DNA of 64,000 nucleotides from Bugula neritina. Taxonomy: Eukaryota > Bryozoa > Gymnolaemata > Cheilostomatida > Bugulidae. The stretch lies in the NCBI GenBank assembly GCA_964035545.1, contig OZ037769.1, positions 7,625,929 through 7,689,928 on the forward strand. The letters run 5' to 3'. Shown here piece after piece: positions 58,501 through 64,000 of the stretch. The notes beneath the pieces were generated by a model that worked only from the letters and a program-made list of their open reading frames with translations, ran no database searches and had not been told where the DNA came from. Position 1 is the stretch's first letter. Each line of letters starts with the position of its first letter. The position numbers and the translations under genes were made by a program.

Positions 58501-58869
58501 CTGCCTGTAAGATACATGAAGCTACCTGTAAGATATATAAAGCTACCTGTAAGATATATAAAGCTACCTGTAATATATATTAAGCTACCTGTAAGATATA
58601 TAAAACTACCTGTAAGATATATAAAGCTACCTGTAAGATATGTAAAGTTACCTGTAAGATATATAAAGCTACCTGTAAGATATGTAAAGTTACCTGGAAG
58701 ATATGTAAAGTTACCTGTAATATATATAAAGCTACCTGTAAGATATATGAAGCTACTGGTATAATGTCTTGTTTTAGTTATAACTCCTGAGAGAATGAAT
58801 GCTAAAGATGAAGCTAGCCTCAGTCTCTTAGCCAACAGTATTGAAACTGAAGAGGATACGGCCACATGA
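52531..58869 (+). CDS. SLC35C2: Nucleotide-sugar transporter family protein SLC35C2, 10 coding exons
   Basis: Multi-pass drug/metabolite-type transporter of the Golgi/ER-Golgi intermediate membranes. The human protein modulates GDP-fucose supply and Notch fucosylation. 351 residues (human about 365). Coding exons: 52531-52534, 52736-52854, 53209-53359, 53480-53543, 53985-54057, 54977-55145, 55783-55866, 56125-56300, 56976-57099 and 58778-58869. All phases agree. Signature blocks: FYYFFSIVLTFYNK, YPLVMTYIHL, LDIGLSNWSFEFITVSLYTM, TKTSAIVFILIFGLI, FTFKSTQFNPIGF, SGLRWGLTQKVAQRGELG, NPVDFMYHIQPWM, FGLEFSEFLLVMKTSSLTLS and LSGIALHIYIKAT. The C-tail is acidic (SIETEEDTAT). Only ATG and one base are coded in exon 1, giving an MGCC start; an alternative start at MITTG in exon 2 is possible. 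Introns 6 and 9 carry minisatellites. Confidence 0.93.
55429..55782. repeat. 43-bp minisatellite in SLC35C2 intron 6
   Basis: About eight copies of a 43-bp unit starting gtatcacctgtagtgtgact. The array runs right up to the acceptor of exon 7 (55783), so the acceptor region of the intron is itself built from the end of the array. Confidence 0.95.
58435..58765. repeat. 20-bp minisatellite in SLC35C2 intron 9
   Basis: About sixteen copies of aagctacctgtaagatatat with small changes. It ends about 12 bases before the last exon. Every unit contains a CTGTAAGAT-type motif resembling a splice donor. On both strands it gives spurious open frames. Confidence 0.95.
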
Positions 58870-59019
58870 TGCCCAAACATTCATAGTTAGTTTTATAAAA
58901 GTGATTATCTGAAAATTTTGTATCTTTTAGACTCATTTTTTTTTATTTATGTAACTTCTCATTTTATTTTCGTACTAATGTCTGAATGGCTAGTCACAAT
59001 ATGTCTATTATTACGATGA

Positions 59020-59025
59020 AATAAA
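59020..59025 (+). terminator. Polyadenylation signal AATAAA of SLC35C2
   Basis: First AATAAA after the stop codon, giving a compact 3' UTR of about 170 bases. Another lies near 59.23 kb. Confidence 0.6.
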
Positions 59026-59845
59026 TTTTAAAGAAAAGTTCTAAAATTGAAAATGCATTCGGTTTTGTACTGAAATACTGTTTTTGCTTGGATGTATTTT
59101 TTATATGAATTTTTTATAAATTTGAGAAGTCGGAAAGCATTTGTAGGCAACCCTCACAATTACACATGTAATGTAGTTCTTCTTAAATGGCCTCTCAAAT
59201 TGTAAAGCATATAAAACTGGTTATGCAACTAATAAACTGTTCTCATGTGTAATGCCAATGTGTGCCAACACAGTATCATTTTTGTTTGATTTGGTAGTAA
59301 TTTACTTATGATACTCAAATGTCTCGTCACAACAGTCCTCCATGTCTTATTCACATTGAATCTTCCAAAAAATTGTTTTTATTATATTTATATGTTCAAT
59401 TATCAATAAACTGTTTTGTTATACTTAGGTTATTTCTATGACCATGTGTTGAAGTTAATGCGAAAAGAATGCATTTTCAGTAGTCTCTGCAGTTTACAAG
59501 ACCTGGGATAAAGTTATACCAGCATTTCTGTCAATAAGTTGCTATGCCTTTTACCGCTGTACTGTGTTTAGGTAGCTAAATGGAATTTGAAAATCCAATT
59601 TTGCGCTGCCCAATTTGATGTGTTTTGTTAATATATAGCAGTAGCATACTTTGTTATCTCCATAGAAGTCTATCAAATGGAAAGACAATTCCACTATGTA
59701 AGGTAAACTATAACAGCACATGCAAGCCTGTAACGTTGTGCTAAATATTACGTTTGACACAACGTGTTTTATGAAAAGTTATCATTTGTAGATTTAAAGT
59801 TTTAGCAATTGTTCACTGAGTTATTTATCAAGCTCTAAGTGAGAA

Positions 59846-60349
59846 ATGGAAGGTGATATACCCTCCCAACACACTGATAAAAGCAAGGATTGTAATGATA
59901 AAGATGCAAGAGCTAAACTTAAGAGTAGTCCGAAGCCTAGTAGTAGTTTAAATGAGGTTTCAGGTTTGTTGCTTTCAATAGTTTATCTTAATCTATTGAA
60001 AGTAAGATTTATAATTGATTAATTCAACTATCAAAATGTGTACTTCATGTTTTGAATTTAGACTATCACTGTGGCTATTACTGTCCAACTTGTGAAGATT
60101 ATAATTGGAAAAAAATATAATTATTCTAGCATTATTTTGATAGCTGTGTTAATTTCAGGGTTTTTATCCTGTCTTGGTGTTCATAAATTTACTAAAACTG
60201 CATCTCAAAAATGGTTAATTTTAACTATTTTCTTATTTATTGGTTGTTGTGTAATATCTACATACCCGCTCTTGCTTCAGCATGATTATATCCAATGCAT
60301 AGCGTCAATAGGTTTACATAATGATGCATACTGGAAATTAACTGTTTAT
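59846..60349 (+). CDS. Small membrane protein gene interrupted by an LTR retrotransposon
   Basis: Unrecognised gene. Exon 1 (59846-59956) starts MEGDIPSQHTDKSKDCND and is polar and Lys/Ser-rich. The donor GAG|GTTTCAG joins in phase 0 to exon 2 from 60062 (TITVAITVQLVKIIIG). Exon 2 has two clear hydrophobic segments, SSIILIAVLISGFLSCLGV and WLILTIFLFIGCCVISTYPL, separated by a short basic loop (HKFTKTASQK). 133 host-coded residues are seen; the frame then passes into the LTR at 60350 and stops after 25 LTR-coded residues. Either the retrotransposon hit the exon and broke the gene, or the exon's normal end and later exons lie beyond the element, outside the window. A competing donor (CAG|GTTTGT, 59963) gives an early stop. 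The family could be any small two- to four-TM protein. Confidence 0.5.
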
Positions 60350-60654
60350 TGTGGTGGCTCGTGGAGCTACCAGCAACACAATACGCAAGGTTGCGTATTG
60401 ACCCGGAACAATGTATTAGCCAATTAGCTAAGCTGTTTGATAAGTAATAGTAGCCGCTTCGCGCTACTAGCTCAGTTGAGGATAGTGTTGTAAACTAAAT
60501 AGACGTGCGTATCATTACTGTTGTACATTGGATTTTTATTATGTATTCTTTTATTAAATATAACGATATCTACTCGACTTAACCGGTGAAGTTTCTCTAG
60601 TGTTAAATAGACTCTCTTGGTGGCACATCAACCCTAAAACTGAAAACTATAACA
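60350..60654 (+). repeat. 5' LTR, 305 bp
   Basis: Begins TGTGGTGGCTC and ends ACTATAACA (TGT...ACA). Just inside the start lies the inverted motif AATACGCAAGG-TTGCGTATT. An ATTAAA-type polyadenylation signal lies near 60.55 kb. The right boundary is set by the primer-binding site one base later. The host bases before it are TTTAT, the expected 5-bp target duplication; the second copy would be beyond the window. Confidence 0.85.
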
Positions 60655-60655
60655 G

Positions 60656-60673
60656 TGGTGGCAGCAGTGGGAT
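60656..60673 (+). other. Primer-binding site, tRNA-Leu type
   Basis: TGGTGGCAGCAGTGGGAT is complementary to a tRNA 3' end ATCCCACTGCTGCCACCA, which is the acceptor/T-arm end of animal tRNA-Leu species. It lies one base after the LTR, where minus-strand DNA synthesis would be primed. Confidence 0.8.
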
Positions 60674-60687
60674 AGTGTATATCAAAG

Positions 60688-61554
60688 ATGGAGACTGAAA
60701 ATGCTAGAATGCAACCACCCCCAGTAGAAGGTGAGCGTAGAAATGCTGTTAATCCTGTGAATCGTGAAGGAGAAGAAGCTTATAGACATTGCTTGAAAGC
60801 TCCCACCTTTACTGGGTCGGAAGATGTCGAACAATTTATACAAGAATTTAGAGAGGTAATGGAAGTTGCTCAATGGCCGCATAGAGTGGCCCTTATCCAA
60901 TTGCGGAGGGCGGTGACGGAGCAAGCCAAGCCGTACGGAGTGGGAACGGACGTAGACGGCATACTGGCTGCGCTGCGGGCCCGTTTTGGCACCTCCGTCA
61001 TAGACGCTAGGACCAAGCTGGAGAGATTGTGCCGCACCCCGCGGACCTCGCTGCAAGAACATGCCGCGACGGTGAAGAAGCTGGCGCAGATTGCATATAG
61101 CGATCTGCCAGCACAACACCAAGAGCGTTACACCTATGATGCCTTTGTCCAGTCCCTAAACGACCTGGGCCTAGACCATCACCTACGAGCTAAAGGGATA
61201 ACCAGAATAGAGGATGCCCTGAAGGCTGGAGAAGCTTACCTGTTGGCTATTCAAATGCATCGAGCACAAAGGAACCCCCCAGTAGTTGGAGTCAGCGCTG
61301 CCAGGGCTACGACAGGCTCCGAAGCCCTCCCGCTGGAAGCCGAAGTGGACCGCATGGTAGAGATGCTGGGACAATTGGTAACCATTCTGGCCGGTGCTGG
61401 CCCCGGTCAGGCCTTGCGGATGCCCCCAACATCTGTGGGGCAGGGCTGGAGTAGCGCTGATCAGGACCAGGGACAGAAAGGACGACCCCAATACCAGGGG
61501 GCGTTAAACTGTCACGGCCCGCGGACACACTCCCTCCCCGCGGGCCGCAACTAA
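60688..61554 (+). CDS. gag: Retrotransposon Gag
   Basis: 288 residues, starting at the first ATG after the primer site (METENARMQPPPVEG). The central part (APTFTGSEDVEQFIQEFREV, then WPHRVALIQLRRAVTEQA and AALRARFG) is the retrotransposon gag capsid-like domain: an extended strand followed by helices with the alternating Leu/Ala pattern. It forms the particle that packages the RNA. No CCHC zinc knuckle is seen either here or in the first part of the pol frame. Instead, an Arg/Lys-rich stretch encoded at about 61.74-61.82 kb in the pol frame may bind nucleic acid. The C-terminal part overlaps pol by 94 bases, and a frameshift signal lies 43-50 bases before the stop. Confidence 0.88.
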   Translation: METENARMQPPPVEGERRNAVNPVNREGEEAYRHCLKAPTFTGSEDVEQFIQEFREVMEVAQWPHRVALIQLRRAVTEQAKPYGVGTDVDGILAALRARFGTSVIDARTKLERLCRTPRTSLQEHAATVKKLAQIAYSDLPAQHQERYTYDAFVQSLNDLGLDHHLRAKGITRIEDALKAGEAYLLAIQMHRAQRNPPVVGVSAARATTGSEALPLEAEVDRMVEMLGQLVTILAGAGPGQALRMPPTSVGQGWSSADQDQGQKGRPQYQGALNCHGPRTHSLPAGRN

Positions 61555-64000
61555 AGGAGTATGGTGGAACGCGCCGTCGTCTGTCCGTACGGACACGGCG
61601 GAACATTCCACCCGAGTGGCAGGTACCACGCAGGACTAGTAGGCCCGCACAACGGCCCAGTACCTTCTCCCTGCCACTCGCTAACCGGTTTCACCGGTTA
61701 CCTCGGGAAGAGGAGCCCGCCACTGAAATGGAGCCAGAAGACCCAGTGGAGAGGCCCAAACCCCGCCGGCACCAACCTCGCCGCCGGAAGCCCCGTAAAC
61801 CACGGGTGAAACCTCCGCCGTCCTGTCAAACCAGGACAGCACATGCGGGGGGGGTAAAAGTACAACCACATGGAGAGAGCTATTTCCTACCCGGAAAGGT
61901 GGCCGGCAACGCCGTCACTTTCCTGCTCGACTCCGGTTGTACTACCAACCTTCTCAGTCGTAGAGTCTTTGAGGCACTGCCCCGCCGGGACAGGGATAGA
62001 GTACGACCGTATACTGGAGAACATGGCACCCTGGCAGACGGGTCATGTATCCCCTTTTATGGTATTATCGAGCTCCCTGGGCGTGTCCGAGATCAGGCTG
62101 TACAGGAGACCTTTATCATAGGTCAACTGGAGGAAGATGCTATCCTCGGAATGCCCTTCTTGAAGCAACACCAGTGCCGAATAGATTTCAGTAAATCGGT
62201 GGTGCTGATGGGCGGGCGAGAACTCGCCTGTGTGGATAAGTTTGGGCGTCCTCTGGTGGGCGGTGTTCAGGTAGTTCGAAACTGCACCGTACCCGGACGC
62301 TCCAGAGCTACTATCCACTGCCGAGTGAACAGCAACCGGATAGCCAGGCTCGGGGTCGTTGAAAGCGCGCACGAAAAGATCCAACTCGCCAGTAGTTTAA
62401 ACCGACTAACTGAGCGAGGGGAGGTCTTAGTGCAGTGCGTCAACCCCTTTACCGAGCCCATTGAGCTCCCAGCTGGGTCAATGCTGGGCCGGTTCCATTC
62501 CGTCCAGGAAGAGGACGTGGGCCCGTCGCTGGGTGACGCGACGGAGGCACCCCCTCGACACCCTATTCAGGGACGAGGGGCAGTCCCAACACATCTCCGG
62601 GAGTTATACGAAACAGCCAGTGGCGGCTGCGCGAGTAACAGAGAACGCCAAGCTATGGCCAAGTTACTACGCGACTACGGTGATGTGTTCAGCAGCGGAG
62701 AGCATGACGTGGGACTGACTGGAATTGTCAGACACGAAATACCGCTGACTGCAGGGACAACCCCTGTCCGGCAGCCCACGCGCAGGCTGGGGCCGGAGAA
62801 AGAGAAGGAGGTTAGCCGACAAGTACGGGATCTTCTGGACCGGGGACTGATAGAGCCCGCCCATAGTGCGTGGAGCTCGCCAGTCGTACTGGTCCGGAAG
62901 AAAGACGGCAGTTGGCGGTTCTGTGTGGACTACCGCAAACTCAATAGCGTAACCATACAGGACGCCTACCCTCTACCTCGTATTGACGAGTCATTGGACG
63001 CCCTAGCCGGCAGCAAGTACTTCAGTACGTTAGACTTGCTAAGCGGCTATTGGCAGGTTCCTCTGAGTCCCGACGCCCAAGAGAAAGCGGCGTTTATCAC
63101 ACGGGACGGTTTGTGGAAGTGGAAGGTGCTGCCCTTCGGGTTAACCTCCGCCCCAGCCACCTTCCAGAGGCTGATGGAACAAGTCCTTAGCGGACTCCAC
63201 TGGAAGACACTGCTGGTCTACCTCGATGATGTCATCGTAATCTCTCCAGACTTCGAGACACATGTCAGTCGTCTGCAGGAGGTTTTCGAGAGACTCCGAG
63301 GTGCCGGTCTTAAGCTCAAACCTTCCAAGTGCGCTCTATTGCAGCCGGAGGTCAAGTACCTGGGGCACGTTGTCGGTCGAAACGGCGTGGCAACGGATCC
63401 CGAAAAGGTACGGGCAGTAGAAGACTGGGTCACCCCCCAAGACTTGACCGGACTCCGGGCTTTCTTGGGGCTGGTAGGGTATTACAGGCAATACATACCA
63501 GACTTTGCGGGCATAGCCCAGCCGTTAAACCGGCTCACCGCAAAGGGAGTGACGTGGCAGTGGACCCCAGTCGAACAAGAAGCGTTCGACCGCCTCAAGG
63601 GCTGCCTACTAACGGCGCCCATCTTGGCCTACCCAGACCCCACTCTGGAGTACATCCTTGACACAGACGCCAGTGACCAGAATGTTGGCGCTGTGCTGTC
63701 ACAAGTGCAGGAAGGCCGAGAGGTAGTAGTAGCCTACTACAGCAAGTCTCTCTCACCCGCTGAACGAAATTACTGCACTACCCGCAAGGAGCTGCTGGCA
63801 GTAATCAAGTCAGTGAAGCACTTCAGACCATACCTATATGGCAGGAAGTTCCGGCTGCGTACGGATCATGCCTCGCTGATCTGGTTGTGCAGGAGAGCAG
63901 AGCCCTCTAGTCAGGTCGCCCGGTGGCTCGAAATCCTAGCTGAATTCTCGTACCGGATCGAACACCGACCGGGCAAGAGACACAGCAATGCGGATGGGTT
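61461..64000 (+). CDS. pol: Retrotransposon Pol (protease, RT, RNase H), open at window end
   Basis: Frame -1 to gag, open from 61461 without a stop to the window edge and without an early ATG of its own, so it is made as a Gag-Pol fusion after the slip at 61503-61509. In order: an Arg-rich linker; aspartic protease with catalytic D-S-G at 61929-61937 (LLDSGCTTNLLS) and ILGMPFL; reverse transcriptase with SSPVVLVRKKDGSWRFCVDY, LDLLSGYWQVPL and the catalytic YLDD at 63219-63230; the connection (FLGLVGYYRQYIP); RNase H with DTDAS from 63660 and LRTDHASL; ending in HRPGKRHSNADG. Catalytic residues are present throughout, so the enzymes look functional. Integrase should begin shortly after 64000. 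The RT type is Ty3/gypsy. Confidence 0.93.
61503..61547 (+). promoter_or_regulatory. -1 ribosomal frameshift signal between gag and pol
   Basis: Slippery heptamer G-TTA-AAC (61503-61509) in the gag frame, a 5-nt spacer, then a hairpin with a perfect 10-bp GC stem: CGGCCCGCGG (61515-61524) pairs with CCGCGGGCCG (61538-61547) around a 13-nt loop. The same heptamer is the known shift site of an arterivirus. The spacing is ideal, and the signal lies within the gag/pol overlap, 43 bases before the gag stop codon. Confidence 0.85.

Larger units (their letters stand above)
60350..64000 (+). mobile_element. Ty3/gypsy-type LTR retrotransposon, 3' part outside window
   Basis: 5' LTR, primer site, gag and pol (protease, reverse transcriptase, RNase H) in that order, with integrase expected beyond 64000. 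From about 60.9 kb the element is much richer in G+C and uses GC-ending codons, in sharp contrast to the AT-rich host. All frames are open except for one programmed frame change, so the copy looks young and perhaps active. The domain order protease-RT-RNase H and the RT sequence are those of the Ty3/gypsy group. It is inserted in the frame of a host membrane-protein gene. Confidence 0.95.

Noticed and set aside
58401-58880. 159-codon minus-strand frame of repeated YLTGSFI-type units
   Set aside because: It is antisense translation of the 20-bp minisatellite and the last SLC35C2 exon.
60682-63661. Numerous long open frames antisense to, or out of frame with, gag and pol
   Set aside because: GC-rich sequence has few stops. 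The gag and pol frames carry all the recognisable domains.

Overview
This window is animal nuclear DNA. It is strongly AT-rich, its genes are split by GT-AG introns of a few hundred bases to about 1.7 kb, and simple repeats, minisatellites and foldback elements fill the gaps. The genes I recognise (a RIIAD1-like protein, a G-protein alpha subunit, SLC35C2, an ACP7-type purple acid phosphatase relative) are metazoan. The AT bias, intron sizes and tRNA-related SINE heads suggest an invertebrate, perhaps a marine lophotrochozoan, but I cannot fix the species.

Layout. 167-2528 (-): RIIAD1-like, four exons. It shares a roughly 580-bp head-to-head promoter with 3110-4757 (+), a five-exon FrnE/DsbA-like oxidoreductase whose first active-site Cys codon is TGA, so it is a candidate selenoprotein. 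9151-11759 (-): a 508-residue, two-TM purple acid phosphatase relative that has lost the metal-binding motifs. 13.2-21.1 kb is a nest of mobile and foldback DNA: a 1.85-kb hAT-like inverted repeat with a pure AT core, a possible solo LTR, a PIF/Harbinger-like MITE, a 198-bp perfect palindrome and a TTAA-flanked 591-bp foldback. 26722-31170 (+): an eight-exon Gs-like alpha subunit with a large insert. 31-52 kb is mostly non-coding, apart from one orphan coding exon at 45416-45565. 52531-58869 (+): SLC35C2, ten exons. 59846-60349 (+): a small membrane-protein gene cut by a Ty3/gypsy-type LTR retrotransposon that runs off the window end (60350-64000).

The retrotransposon is clearly GC-richer than its surroundings. 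It has an intact LTR, a tRNA-Leu-type primer site, gag, and a pol frame reached by a textbook -1 frameshift signal (GTTAAAC, 5-nt spacer, 10-bp perfect stem). The host genes do not form one pathway. The only likely co-regulated pair is the divergent RIIAD1-like and FrnE-like genes.

The strongest leads are the UGA codon in the FrnE active site, the retroelement frameshift signal, the dead membrane-anchored phosphatase and the series of near-perfect foldbacks.
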